A program made the position numbers and the translations under genes. The notes beneath the pieces were generated by a model that saw only the letters and a list, made by a program, of their open reading frames with translations, searched no databases and was not told where the DNA came from. Of a stretch of DNA of 64,000 nt, positions 16,706 to 26,264 are shown one piece after another; within the stretch, counting starts at the first letter, position 1, and each line of letters opens with the position of its first letter. Origin of the DNA: ZYF759 sp046297455 (lineage in GTDB: Bacteria > Pseudomonadota > Alphaproteobacteria > Rhizobiales > Rhizobiaceae); contig JBKBIT010000012.1 of the NCBI GenBank assembly GCA_046297455.1, positions 57,601-121,600 of the forward strand, written 5' to 3'.

Positions 16706-16788
16706 AAATGCCAACGGCGGCCAAGCGTTGGGACCGCCGGCACCAAACAAAAAACGCAGGAAGCTTCGAACAGTCAGAGGTGAACATC

Positions 16789-18381
16789 ATGAAGAGATTT
16801 GCACTCCCCCTTTCGGCCGCCCTTCTGGCGGCAACCGCGCTCACAGCGCTGCCGGCGGCAGCCCAGACTGTGCTCAGTCTGGATGAGGTTCCCGTCGGCG
16901 AACTCGACCCCGGCAAGGCATCGGACTATGCCGACTCCATCCTGATGTTCAACGTCTACGACACGCTGGTCCTGCCTACCCAGGGCGCGCCTGGCTACAG
17001 CCCGCACCTGGCGGAAGGCTGGGAAGTCGACGGCAACGATTTCATCGTTTCGCTGCGCCAGGATGTGACTTTCCAGAGTGGCAACGCGATGACGTCCGAA
17101 GATGTCGTATTCTCCTACGAGCGCATGAAGGCACTGGGTCAGGGACTGTCGTTCCTCTTCCAGAACGTCACCAGCGTGGAAGCCGTCGACGACTACACGG
17201 TGCGCTTCAATCTCGACGCTCCCTATTCTCCCTTCATCGCCTCGCTTGTCCGGCTTCCGATCGTCGACAAGCAACTCATCATGGACAATCTCGGCGATGG
17301 CGACGGCGAGATGGGCGACTGGGGCCAGGCCTTCCTGTCGGAAAACGGTGCCGGCACCGGCGCCTATGTCGTGGTCTCGCACAATCCCCAGGAAGAGACC
17401 GTGATGGAGAAGAACGCCGACTACTTCCTCGGCGTGCCTGACGCAGCGCCGGACACGGTGCGCCTTCGCTACGGACTTGAGGCTGCCACGGTACGCACGC
17501 TCATCGCCCAGAACGAGCATGACATTTCCTCGCAGTGGCTTCCGCCAGAAGTCCTGCGCTCGCTGGCGGGCACCGGCGCGCAGCTCCTCGAAGAAACCGG
17601 CGGCGGCGCCTTCTATGTCAAGCTGAACACCACCAAGGCTCCGCTCGACGACGTCAATTGCCGGCTCGCGCTGGTCAACGCATTCGACTACGATGCCGCA
17701 CTTCGCATGGTGGCGATCACCGACGACACCGCGCAGGGAAGCCCCTCGACTGGCGCCATCCCCGTCGGCATGTTCGGTGCCAATCCGGCCGACCAGATCC
17801 TCGTCCGCGACATGGATGCCGCCCGCGAATATCTCGAAGCGTGCGAATACGACCCGGCCGATTTCACGCTGGAACTTTCCTGGATCGCGGAAGTGCCGAT
17901 TGAGGAGCGCTTCGCCCTGCTGATGCAGTCGAACTTCAACGAGCTCGGCTTCAATTCCGAGATCCAGCGCGTGCCGTGGGCGATGTTCACCGACCTCGTG
18001 TCCAGCCCCGAGACGACCCCGCATATCTCGCAGATCTTCGTCAACGCCGTGACGGGCGATCCCGACACGCTGCTCTACCCGATGTACCATTCCTCGGTTG
18101 CGGGCACGTGGCAGTCGCCGGAATATCTGAACGACCCGGAAGTCGACGAGCTACTCGAGCGCGGCCGCACCGCCATGACCGATGAGGAACGCGAGGAAGC
18201 CTACAGCGCCCTCAATGCGCGCCTGATGGAGGTCGCCGCAACGATCTACGGCTATGACCGCCAGTCGATCTTTGCCGCCAGCAACCGGGTCAACGTACCT
18301 GCCCTCTCCTCGCCGGACTACGCCTTCGGCCTGGATGGCATGGGCTTCTCCTTCCGCCTGATGGAGATGACCACCGAGTAA
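16789..18381 (+). CDS. ABC transporter peptide-type substrate-binding protein (SBP_bac_5)
   Basis: The protein is 530 residues. A signal peptide (KRFALPLSAALLAATALTALPAAAQ) precedes a family-5 domain with the usual LDP near the start, the SEDVVFSYERM segment and the long two-lobe fold. The ATG at 16789 gives the signal peptide directly; a longer reading from 16651 has none. Family-5 proteins bind di- or oligopeptides, glutathione, opines or similar amides. With the hydantoinase genes downstream, a cyclic amide or modified peptide is the likely cargo. Confidence 0.9.
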   Translation: MKRFALPLSAALLAATALTALPAAAQTVLSLDEVPVGELDPGKASDYADSILMFNVYDTLVLPTQGAPGYSPHLAEGWEVDGNDFIVSLRQDVTFQSGNAMTSEDVVFSYERMKALGQGLSFLFQNVTSVEAVDDYTVRFNLDAPYSPFIASLVRLPIVDKQLIMDNLGDGDGEMGDWGQAFLSENGAGTGAYVVVSHNPQEETVMEKNADYFLGVPDAAPDTVRLRYGLEAATVRTLIAQNEHDISSQWLPPEVLRSLAGTGAQLLEETGGGAFYVKLNTTKAPLDDVNCRLALVNAFDYDAALRMVAITDDTAQGSPSTGAIPVGMFGANPADQILVRDMDAAREYLEACEYDPADFTLELSWIAEVPIEERFALLMQSNFNELGFNSEIQRVPWAMFTDLVSSPETTPHISQIFVNAVTGDPDTLLYPMYHSSVAGTWQSPEYLNDPEVDELLERGRTAMTDEEREEAYSALNARLMEVAATIYGYDRQSIFAASNRVNVPALSSPDYAFGLDGMGFSFRLMEMTTE

Positions 18382-18396
18382 CTCGGGGCCCCCAAC

Positions 18397-18426
18397 GGGA
18401 AGCGGACGGCGCCGCCGCCGCTTCCC
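18397..18426 (+). terminator. intercistronic hairpin between binding protein and permeases
   Basis: A perfect 9-bp stem GGGAAGCGG...CCGCTTCCC with a 12-base GC-rich loop starts 15 bases after the binding-protein stop. No T-run follows. The position is that of the mRNA-protecting or attenuating hairpins that set binding protein above permease output. Confidence 0.6.
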
Positions 18427-18445
18427 CTCGAACGAGCAGGTTGCC

Positions 18446-19468
18446 ATGTCGCCCGTCCTTCGCCTTCTCGCGAAGCGGCTGGTCACGTCGATCATTGTCC
18501 TGATCGGCGTGTCCATGCTGATCTTCACCATCGCCCGGGTCATTCCGGGCGACCCCGCACGCATTGCGCTCGGTCCCAACGCCACCGCCGAGCAGGTCCA
18601 GAACCTGCGCGAGCGGCTGCACCTGAACGAGTCGTTGCCGGTGCAGTACGGCCATTTCATCGCCGACCTGTCGCGCGGGGACCTTGGCGTCTCGCTCTAT
18701 ACGAACCGGCCGGTCACGCGTGACATTGCTCAGTTCCTCCCGGCAACGCTCGAGCTGATCCTGGTCGCCGGGCTGATGATGATCCTGATCGGCCTGCCGC
18801 TCGGCGCGCTCGCCGCGCGCTACAGAGATACGTGGGCAGACAGTCTCATCCGTGTCGTCTCACTTCTCGGCGTCTCGGCACCCGCCTTCGTGTGGGCGGT
18901 TATCCTGATGCTGCTGTTTGCCTATTTCCTGCCGATCTTTCCAATTGCCGGACGCATATCGAACGCCTTCAGCATTCCGGCAGTCACCGGTTTTCTGCTG
19001 GTGGATACCCTTATTGCCGGCAATTTCCGGGCTTTTGGCAGCGCCCTGTCACACATCATTCTGCCTGCCTTTGCGCTCGCGCTTTCCGGCATCGGTCAGG
19101 CCGCGCGGCTGACCCGCTCCAACATGGTGGAGACTTATGACCGGCCCTACATCGAAATGGCCAGGTCATATGGTTTTCCCGAACGCCGCATCGCCCGGCG
19201 ATACGCCTTTCGCCCATCGATGATCCCCTCCATGACGATCATCGGGCTCGATTTCGCGGCGATGCTCGGCAACGCCTTTCTCGTCGAGGCTGTGTTTGCC
19301 TGGCCCGGCCTGTCGCGCTACGGCGTCGCCGTCATCCTGCGCAAGGATCTGAACGCCATTGTCGGCACCGTCCTTTGCATCGCTGCGCTGTTTCTGATCG
19401 TCAACATCATCGTCGATCTGATCACCGCCTATATCAATCCTCGCATACGTCATTCGCAGAGGGCCTGA
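18446..19468 (+). CDS. ABC transporter permease, DppB type
   Basis: The protein is 340 residues with six predicted membrane helices and an N-terminal helix LVTSIIVLIGVSMLIFTIARVIPGDP, the hallmark of the DppB/OppB branch. The EAA-type loop is present near MARSYGFPERRIARRYAFRPS. It forms the inner-membrane channel with the permease that follows two bases later. Confidence 0.92.
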   Translation: MSPVLRLLAKRLVTSIIVLIGVSMLIFTIARVIPGDPARIALGPNATAEQVQNLRERLHLNESLPVQYGHFIADLSRGDLGVSLYTNRPVTRDIAQFLPATLELILVAGLMMILIGLPLGALAARYRDTWADSLIRVVSLLGVSAPAFVWAVILMLLFAYFLPIFPIAGRISNAFSIPAVTGFLLVDTLIAGNFRAFGSALSHIILPAFALALSGIGQAARLTRSNMVETYDRPYIEMARSYGFPERRIARRYAFRPSMIPSMTIIGLDFAAMLGNAFLVEAVFAWPGLSRYGVAVILRKDLNAIVGTVLCIAALFLIVNIIVDLITAYINPRIRHSQRA

Positions 19469-19470
19469 CC

Positions 19471-20304
19471 ATGCAGCGCACCCTCTACATTCTCCTGCGC
19501 AACCCGATGTCGATGCTGGGCCTGCTGCTCGTCTTCATCGTGGTCTTCTCCGCCATCTTTGCAGATTTCATCGCGCCGTTCCCCGCGCACAGGGGTGCCG
19601 TGGTCGATTTCGCGAACTTCAACCGCGCGCCGGAATGGCCCTACATATTCGGCACCGATCTCGTCGGTCGCGACATCTTCAGCCGCATCATCTACGCCTT
19701 CCGCATCTCGCTTATGCTTGGCGCGGTCGTACTGGCCATTGCGGTGCCGATCGGCGTCACGATCGGGCTGCTTGCCGGCTATCTCGGTGGCTGGACCGAA
19801 TATTTCCTGATGCGGCTGACCGACGTCTTTCTGTCGATCCCGCCGCTGGTGCTGGCCATGTCGATCATGGGCGTGCTCGAGCCGACGCTCACCAACGGCA
19901 TGCTGGCGGTCACGGCCATGTGGTGGCCCTGGTACACGCGGCTGGTCTACAACATCACCAGGTCGGAAAAGGAAGAAGGCTATGTGCTGGCTGCCGAGGT
20001 GATTGGCGCCTCGCGCCTCCACGTCATGTTCCGCGAGATCCTGCCCAATTGCGTGCCGTCGATCCTGACCAAGATGACCCTGGACCTGGGCTTCGTCATC
20101 CTGATCGCATCTTCGCTCTCCTTCCTCGGGCTCGGCGTCCAGCCCCCAACTCCCGATCTGGGATCGATGGTGGCCGAGGGCGCGACCTATCTGCCGGACT
20201 CCTGGTGGCTGACGGTGTTCCCCGGACTGGCAATCTTGGTTGCCGTGTTCGGCTTCAACCTCGTCGGCGATGCGCTACGCGAAGTCCTGGGGACTGACCA
20301 ATGA
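19471..20304 (+). CDS. ABC transporter permease, DppC type
   Basis: The protein is 277 residues from the ATG at 19471, two bases after the preceding stop. It has the DppC/OppC pattern FGTDLVGRDIFSRIIYAFRISL after the first helix, and the coupling loop AAEVIGASRLHVMFREILPN. Its stop overlaps the start of the first ATPase gene (ATGA). Confidence 0.92.
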   Translation: MQRTLYILLRNPMSMLGLLLVFIVVFSAIFADFIAPFPAHRGAVVDFANFNRAPEWPYIFGTDLVGRDIFSRIIYAFRISLMLGAVVLAIAVPIGVTIGLLAGYLGGWTEYFLMRLTDVFLSIPPLVLAMSIMGVLEPTLTNGMLAVTAMWWPWYTRLVYNITRSEKEEGYVLAAEVIGASRLHVMFREILPNCVPSILTKMTLDLGFVILIASSLSFLGLGVQPPTPDLGSMVAEGATYLPDSWWLTVFPGLAILVAVFGFNLVGDALREVLGTDQ

Positions 20305-21191
20305 GCGCTCCGACACTTCGCATCAAGGATCTGCGCCTCGGCTTTCAGGGGTGGTCGGGAACCGTGGAGGTCCTGCACGGCATCTCCATGCATATCCGCA
20401 AGGGCGAGCGCGTCGCCCTTGTCGGCGAATCCGGCTCGGGCAAATCGGTTACCGCCCGGATCGTGTTGGGACTCCTGCAGCAATTGCGCAGCGCGCGTGT
20501 CTCCGGCCTGGTCGAGTTCGAGGGTCGGGATCTGGAGAAGCTCAAGGCTCGCGAAAGGAGCCGACTGCGCGGCACGGCGATGTCGATGATCTTCCAGGAC
20601 CCCACCTCCTCGCTCAATCCCGTCTATACGATCGGGGTACAGTTCCATGAGGTGCTGAGAAGAAGACATCCCGACATCCGCATGCCGCAGGCCCGTGAAA
20701 TGGCCATCAAGGCACTGCAGGATGTCGCGATCCCGGATCCCGCCCGCGCGCTCGATTCCTATTCGTTCCAGCTGTCGGGCGGCATGAACCAGCGCGTGAT
20801 GATCGCCATGGCGCTGGCCAACGAACCGTCGCTGCTCCTGGCAGACGAACCGGGCACCGCGCTCGACGTGACGGTGCAGGCGCAGACGCTGAAACTGATG
20901 CGCGACCTCGTCGAGGAACACCATACCTCCGTGCTCTTCATCTCGCACAATCTGGGCGTGGTCCGGGAATTCGCCGACCGCGTCTACGTGATCTACAAGG
21001 GCCGGATCGTGGAGCACGGCCCCGCCGAAGGCCTCTTCGAGGACCCCAGGCATCCCTATACGCAAGCCTTGATGCGCGCCGTGCCGCGGCTGACCGGCGG
21101 CGGCATTCCCGAGATTGACGATGTCTCGCAGGATTACTTCGCACCGCTCGTCGTGCATGAGGGCTGCGGCGAACCCGAGGCGGTGTCATGA
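20301..21191 (+). CDS. ABC transporter ATP-binding protein, DppD type
   Basis: The protein is 296 residues. Walker A GESGSGKS is at residues 42-49, the signature is LSGGMNQRVMIA and Walker B LLLADEPGTALD. Having PGTALD in place of the common PTTALD is a small oddity outside the catalytic glutamate. The C-terminal tail DPRHPYTQALMRAVPRL is the oligopeptide-transporter C-terminal region. It is coupled by 4-base overlaps to the genes on both sides. Confidence 0.92.
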   Translation: MSAPTLRIKDLRLGFQGWSGTVEVLHGISMHIRKGERVALVGESGSGKSVTARIVLGLLQQLRSARVSGLVEFEGRDLEKLKARERSRLRGTAMSMIFQDPTSSLNPVYTIGVQFHEVLRRRHPDIRMPQAREMAIKALQDVAIPDPARALDSYSFQLSGGMNQRVMIAMALANEPSLLLADEPGTALDVTVQAQTLKLMRDLVEEHHTSVLFISHNLGVVREFADRVYVIYKGRIVEHGPAEGLFEDPRHPYTQALMRAVPRLTGGGIPEIDDVSQDYFAPLVVHEGCGEPEAVS

Positions 21192-22003
21192 GCGACAACC
21201 TTCTCACCCTGACGTCCGTGTCCAAGGTGTTCCACACGCCATCGGGCGAACTGCGCGCCGTCGACAACGTGTCGTTCGATGTTCGCGAAGGTGAATGCCT
21301 GGCGATCGTCGGCGAATCCGGGTCGGGCAAGAGCACGCTCGCCAACATGGTGCTGGGCATCTATCCGCCAAGCGAAGGCGACATTCGCTACCGTAGCGTC
21401 ACCCTGCCGGCCAGGTGGGACCTGAAGCATCGCCGCGCCATCCAGCTTGTCCAGCAGAACCCGATGTCGTCCCTCAATCCGCGCCGCTCCATCGGCGCGT
21501 CGCTGCGCCTGGCACTCGACGTCCACGGCATCGGCGAGAAATCGAAACGCTGGCAACGAGTGGGCGAACTGCTGGAAGAAGTCGGCTTGCCGGGCGACTA
21601 CCGTTCCAGATCCCCGGCCGCCCTGTCGGGCGGACAGCGCCAGCGCGTGGCGATCGCCCGGGCGCTGGCCTGCCAGTCCGATCTCGTGGTCCTGGACGAG
21701 CCGACCTCAGCGCTGGACGTGCTGGTGCAGGCGCGCGTGCTCAAGCTTCTCAACGAGCTGCGCGCCTCGCGCGGGCTCACCTACATCTTCATCACCCACG
21801 ACCTCTCGGTCGTGCGCAACATCGCCGAGCGCGTGGCCGTCTTCGAGGCCGGCAAGCTGGTCGAGCTCAATCCGACCGAGAAAATCTTCGTCGATCCGGA
21901 TCACCCCTATACGCGGCGCCTTATCGCAGCCGTTCCCGTCGTCACCAAAGAGGAGGAAGAGCTGCGCGCGCGGCTCGCCAAGACCACGCATGAACAACCC
22001 TGA
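21188..22003 (+). CDS. ABC transporter ATP-binding protein, DppF type
   Basis: The protein is 271 residues. Walker A GESGSGKST is at 42-50, signature LSGGQRQRVAIARAL, Walker B VVLDEPTSALD and switch ITHDLSVV. It forms the heterodimeric motor with the preceding ATPase. Its last 14 bases overlap the next gene, which starts at 21990 in another frame. Confidence 0.92.
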   Translation: MSDNLLTLTSVSKVFHTPSGELRAVDNVSFDVREGECLAIVGESGSGKSTLANMVLGIYPPSEGDIRYRSVTLPARWDLKHRRAIQLVQQNPMSSLNPRRSIGASLRLALDVHGIGEKSKRWQRVGELLEEVGLPGDYRSRSPAALSGGQRQRVAIARALACQSDLVVLDEPTSALDVLVQARVLKLLNELRASRGLTYIFITHDLSVVRNIAERVAVFEAGKLVELNPTEKIFVDPDHPYTRRLIAAVPVVTKEEEELRARLAKTTHEQP

Positions 22004-22496
22004 CTATCGACAATTCACCACCACGCTCGCCGAACGAAGCGACCAGCCGGTTGCCGCCTTCGATGCCCTGCGTGCCCTCAGCGAAGCGACCGTCGGCGTG
22101 AAGCTGTTCACGGTGATGACCTTCGACCCCAAGACGCGGATGGCCCAGCGCATCTATTCCAACATGCCCGATGCCTATCCTGTGTCGGGCACCAAGCCGG
22201 CCAACCCGACCGACTGGTCGCGGCTGGTGCTGGAGGAAAAGAAGACCTTCGTGGCCAACGACATCGCTGGCATCGCCAAGGTCTTCGACGACTACGAGCT
22301 GATCAGGTCGCTGGGCTGCGAGTCGGTGATGAACGTGCCGATCATCGTCGCCAGCGAGGTCATCGGGACTATCAACTGCCTGCACGAAGCGGGCTTCTAT
22401 ACCCCGGAGAAGATCAAGGCCGCCGAAGCGCTCAAGCTGCCCGGCGCCCTGTGCCTGCTCCTCCAGCAACGCAATTCATCGAGCGGAGATCGATAA
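21990..22496 (+). CDS. GAF-domain protein, probable small-molecule sensor or accessory
   Basis: The protein is 168 residues and is essentially one GAF domain: a helical N-terminus, the strand VGVKLFTVMTFD, the segment RIYSNMPDAYPVSGTKP, and LGCESVMNVPIIVASEVIGTINCLHEAGFYTPEKI, the classic core of the fold. It has no DNA-binding, kinase or cyclase part. It overlaps the ATPase gene by 14 bases and shares one base with the hydantoinase A start (TAATG), so it is made together with both. It may sense the imported compound or adjust the hydrolase; that is inference. Confidence 0.82.
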   Translation: MNNPDYRQFTTTLAERSDQPVAAFDALRALSEATVGVKLFTVMTFDPKTRMAQRIYSNMPDAYPVSGTKPANPTDWSRLVLEEKKTFVANDIAGIAKVFDDYELIRSLGCESVMNVPIIVASEVIGTINCLHEAGFYTPEKIKAAEALKLPGALCLLLQQRNSSSGDR

Positions 22497-24571
22497 TGGC
22501 AGACAAGACCTTGCGCGTCGCGACCGATGTCGGCGGCACCTTCACCGACCTCGTGTGCTTCGAGACCGACCCGCAAACGGGCGAGTCGCGCATCACGACG
22601 GCCAAGTCCGATACCACCCCGCCAAACTTCGAGCAGGGCGTTCTCAACGTTCTTGAAAAAGCGGGTGTCGAGCCGTCTGCGATCAAGTTCCTGGCGCACG
22701 GCACGACCGTGGTCATCAATGCGCTGACCGAGCGCAAGGGCGTGAAGGTCGGGCTGATCACGACGGAAGGGTTCCGCGACTCGCTGGAGATCGCGCGCGG
22801 CAACCGCCCGGATTTCTTCAATCTGCACTATGAGAAGCCGAAGCCCTTCGTGCCGCGCTACCTGCGGCGCGAACTGCCCGGCCGCATCTCCTACAAGGGC
22901 GAGGAACTGAAGCCTCTCGACCTGTCGGGCCTGCCGGCCATCGTTGAGGACTTCAAGGCCGACGGCGTGCAGGCGGTGGCGATCTGCTTCCTGCATTCCT
23001 ATGCCGATCCGGCACACGAGAAGGCGACGCTTGCCGAACTGCGGAAGCTGTGGCCCGAGGTCTCAGCCGTTTCCTCGCATCAGATCACCCGTGAATGGCG
23101 TGAATACGAGCGCACCAACACGGCCGTGCTGTCGGCCTATGTGCAGCCCATTGCCGAGCGCTACCTCGCGCGACTGAAGGACGGGCTTGCCGAGCGCGGA
23201 TTTGCCGGCAGCCCCTACATCATGCAGTCGAACTGCGGCGTGGACTCGCTCGAGGCAGTCTCGAAGATCCCGATCACCATGGTCGAATCCGGCCCCGCTT
23301 CCGGTTTCTGGGGCGCGGCGGAACTGGGCAAGCTGATCGGCGAGCCCAACATCCTGGCGCTCGACATCGGCGGCACGACAGCCAAGTGCTCGCTGATCGA
23401 GGACGGTCAGGTCCGCATCATGACCGACTACTGGATCGAGCGCGACCGAACCTTTGCGGGCTACCCGATCATGGTCCCGGTCGTCGACCTGGTCGAGATC
23501 GGCAATGGCGGCGGCTCGATCGCCTGGGTTGATGATTTCGGCAAGCTGCATGTCGGCCCGCAATCGGCCGGCGCCATGCCGGGACCGGCCGCCTACGGCC
23601 GCGGCGGCACGGAAGCTACCACGACCGACGCCAATCTCTGGCTTGGCCGCATCAACCGCGACTATTTCTGCGGCGGCGAGGTGGTTGCCGACATGGACCA
23701 GGCGAAGTCGGCCATCCAAGCCGTCGGCGAAAAGCTTGGCGTCGATGCCGACGAAGCCGCACGCGGCATCATCCGCATCGCCAACAACAACATGGTCAAT
23801 GCGCTGAAGCTGGTTTCGCTCAACCGTGGCCACGACCCGCGTGACTTCACGCTTGTCGCCTTCGGCGGCGGCGGCGCGATGCATGCGGTGGCACTGGCCG
23901 GCGAGCTCGGCGTCAAGAAGGTCGTGATCCCGGCAGGCGCCTCGGTCTTCTCGGCCTGGGGCATGATGATGTCGGACCTGCGCCGCGACTATTTCGTGAC
24001 GCGCCTGGCCGACCTCAAGGAGGGCGCCGCCAAGGGCATCGAGGCGCTCTTTGCAGAGACCGAGGAACAGGCACGCAAGCAGTTCGCAGCCGAGGGCGTC
24101 GCGGCGTCGGAGGTGAAGTTCCTGCGCTACGGTAAGTTCCGCTACCAGAACCAGGAGCACACGACCGAGGTGTTGCTCGACGAGGGTGAGGTAACGGACG
24201 CCCGGATTGCTGCCATCGAAGCCTCCTTCCACGAGACCTATGAGCGCGAATACACTTACCGGCTCGATGCCCCCGTGGAGATGGTGGGCATCCACCTGGT
24301 CGCGTCGGCCGAAGTCGGCAAGCTGACGGTGAAGGAACGCCAGCCGACCGGCTCCCCGGCATCGGCCGCGCTGAAGGGCGAGCGCAACGTCGACTATGCG
24401 CTGGAGGGCGTCCACCAGGCGGCGATCTACGACGGCGCGAAACTCGAGCCCGGCATGGAATTCGTCGGTCCGGCCATCGTCGAGGATCCCGGCACCACCA
24501 TCGTCATCCATCCCGGCAACAAGGTTCGGGTCGATGGCTACGGTAATATCCACATCGTGCTCAGCGCTTGA
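22496..24571 (+). CDS. hydantoinase/oxoprolinase subunit A family protein
   Basis: The protein is 691 residues. The N-terminal Hydant_A_N segment TDVGGTFTDLVCF near residues 10-22 and the central LDIGGTTAKCSLIEDG form the ASKHA-type nucleotide site. The family uses ATP to open cyclic amides (N-methylhydantoin, 5-oxoproline) or to carboxylate ketones. The B subunit follows after 10 bases. The ATG at 22496 overlaps the GAF stop. Ring opening of a lactam or hydantoin delivered by the ABC importer is the likely role; acetone-carboxylase-like chemistry is less likely as there is no gamma subunit. Confidence 0.88.
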   Translation: MADKTLRVATDVGGTFTDLVCFETDPQTGESRITTAKSDTTPPNFEQGVLNVLEKAGVEPSAIKFLAHGTTVVINALTERKGVKVGLITTEGFRDSLEIARGNRPDFFNLHYEKPKPFVPRYLRRELPGRISYKGEELKPLDLSGLPAIVEDFKADGVQAVAICFLHSYADPAHEKATLAELRKLWPEVSAVSSHQITREWREYERTNTAVLSAYVQPIAERYLARLKDGLAERGFAGSPYIMQSNCGVDSLEAVSKIPITMVESGPASGFWGAAELGKLIGEPNILALDIGGTTAKCSLIEDGQVRIMTDYWIERDRTFAGYPIMVPVVDLVEIGNGGGSIAWVDDFGKLHVGPQSAGAMPGPAAYGRGGTEATTTDANLWLGRINRDYFCGGEVVADMDQAKSAIQAVGEKLGVDADEAARGIIRIANNNMVNALKLVSLNRGHDPRDFTLVAFGGGGAMHAVALAGELGVKKVVIPAGASVFSAWGMMMSDLRRDYFVTRLADLKEGAAKGIEALFAETEEQARKQFAAEGVAASEVKFLRYGKFRYQNQEHTTEVLLDEGEVTDARIAAIEASFHETYEREYTYRLDAPVEMVGIHLVASAEVGKLTVKERQPTGSPASAALKGERNVDYALEGVHQAAIYDGAKLEPGMEFVGPAIVEDPGTTIVIHPGNKVRVDGYGNIHIVLSA

Positions 24572-24581
24572 GGAGATAGAG

Positions 24582-26243
24582 ATGACGGCCAATAACGACC
24601 CCATCACTCTGGAAATCATCCAGAACTCGCTGCAGGCGACTGCCGACGAGATGTTCGCTGCCATGCGCAAGACGGCGATGAGTTCCATCATCTACGAGGT
24701 GCTCGACATGGGCACCGGCATCCTCGACGCGCGCGGGCGGCTCGCAAGCTCGGGCGCAGGCATCCCGGCCTTCATCGGCGTGCTCGACAAGGCTGTCCAG
24801 GTGCTGGTCGCCAAGTTCGACAAGCCGGGCGATATTGAGCCGGGCGACGTCTTCGTCACCAACGACCCCTATTATGGCGGCGTCACCCATCTCAACGACA
24901 TCGTCGTTGCGATGCCGGTCTTTGTCGGCGACCGGCTCATCGCCTGGACCGCCAACATCGCGCACAATTCCGACGTAGGTGGCAAGTCACCCGGCTCCCT
25001 GTCGGCCGATGCCACCGAGATTTTCCAGGAGGGCCTGCGCCTACCGGCCATCAAGATGATCTCGCGCGGTGAGCCCATCAAGCCGGTCTTCGACATCATC
25101 AAGACCAACTCGCGCATGCCAGATTTCCTCGAAGGCGATCTGTGGGCGGCGATTGCCTCGGTTCGTATCGGTGCCAGACGGCTTGCCGAGATCGCCGAGA
25201 AATACGGTGTCGACACTTTCGGGAAAGCCATGGAATCCTTCATGGACTTTGGCGAAAAGGTGTCGCTCTCGGAGCTTGCGAAACTCCCGCATGGCACGTT
25301 CGAACTGACCGAAGAACAGGACGACGGTCGCTTCTACAATGTGAAGATCACCATCTCCGACACCGAGTTCGTGGTCGACCTGCGCGACAATCCCGAGCAA
25401 GACACCGGCCCGACCAATACCAGCCGCGATGGCGTGATGGTCTGCGCGCAGATGATTTTCAAGTCGCTGACCGATCCGTATTCACCAGCCAATGAGGGCT
25501 CCTTCCGCCCGATCCGGCTCCTGACGACGGAAGGCACCGTCTTCCATGCCAAGGAGCCGTGTGCGCTCGGCTTCTATTTCGAGACGGAAGTCAGGGTCTA
25601 CGATCTCTTGTGGCGCTGCCTGGCAGCCCACGTACCCGAGCGGCTGGCGGCGGGTCACTTCTCTTCGATCTGCGGCACCTTCATCGGTGGCATCCATCCC
25701 GACACCGGTCGCCAGTACACGATCGTGGAACCACAGATCGGCGGTTGGGGCGCCAGCAGCGGCCGCGATGGCAATAGCGGCATCTTCTCCGGCTTCCATG
25801 GCGAGACCTACAATTGCCCGGCCGAGATTTCGGAGGCCCGCAACGGCCTCTTCGTCGACCGGATGGAGCTGAACACCGCTCCTGGCGGCGAGGGCCAGTG
25901 GACCGGGGGGCGTGGCATCGTGATGGATTACCGCATCCGCCGCGACAACTCCTTCATGACCGCCGGCTACACGCGCTCGCGCATCCTGCCCTGGGGCATC
26001 GATGGCGGCCTGGAAGGTTCGCCCAACTATGTCGAGGTGCTGCGCACCGACGGCTCTTCCGAACGTTATGCCTTTGCATCCGGCATCACGGTGAACACGG
26101 ATGACGTCATCCGCATCCACACCGGTGCCGGTGGCGGTGCAGGTGATCCAAAGAAGCGCGACAGGGAAGCGATTGCGGACGACATCCGCAACGGCTTCAT
26201 CACCGCCGAGCGCGCCAGGGAGGTGTACGGCTACACCGCCTGA
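24582..26243 (+). CDS. hydantoinase/oxoprolinase subunit B family protein (first copy)
   Basis: The protein is 553 residues, full length for the family. It starts at the ATG at 24582 with GAGGAGATAGAG upstream. Typical stretches are DPITLEIIQNSL, MRKTAMSSIIYEV, the VFVTNDPYYGGVTHLNDI core, TNTSRDGV and GAGGGAGDP near the end, followed by a 30-residue helical tail. It pairs with subunit A just upstream. A second, shorter copy is at 29290. Confidence 0.9.
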   Translation: MTANNDPITLEIIQNSLQATADEMFAAMRKTAMSSIIYEVLDMGTGILDARGRLASSGAGIPAFIGVLDKAVQVLVAKFDKPGDIEPGDVFVTNDPYYGGVTHLNDIVVAMPVFVGDRLIAWTANIAHNSDVGGKSPGSLSADATEIFQEGLRLPAIKMISRGEPIKPVFDIIKTNSRMPDFLEGDLWAAIASVRIGARRLAEIAEKYGVDTFGKAMESFMDFGEKVSLSELAKLPHGTFELTEEQDDGRFYNVKITISDTEFVVDLRDNPEQDTGPTNTSRDGVMVCAQMIFKSLTDPYSPANEGSFRPIRLLTTEGTVFHAKEPCALGFYFETEVRVYDLLWRCLAAHVPERLAAGHFSSICGTFIGGIHPDTGRQYTIVEPQIGGWGASSGRDGNSGIFSGFHGETYNCPAEISEARNGLFVDRMELNTAPGGEGQWTGGRGIVMDYRIRRDNSFMTAGYTRSRILPWGIDGGLEGSPNYVEVLRTDGSSERYAFASGITVNTDDVIRIHTGAGGGAGDPKKRDREAIADDIRNGFITAERAREVYGYTA

Positions 26244-26264
26244 AGCCAAGAGAGGAGAACGGAT

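Noticed and set aside
16715..16739. 6-bp inverted repeat after the XRE-cupin gene as a terminator
   Set aside because: The stem is short with a 13-base loop and no T-run; the regulator and the ABC operon are probably at least partly co-transcribed.
16774..18090. Open frame of 438 codons on the minus strand
   Set aside because: It is antisense to the ABC binding-protein gene with its clear signal peptide; no domain is recognisable.
23063..24691. Long open frame (542 codons) on the minus strand opposite hydantoinase A
   Set aside because: It is antisense to a clear hyuA gene in GC-rich DNA, where stop-poor shadow frames are expected, and its product is low-complexity with no family motif.
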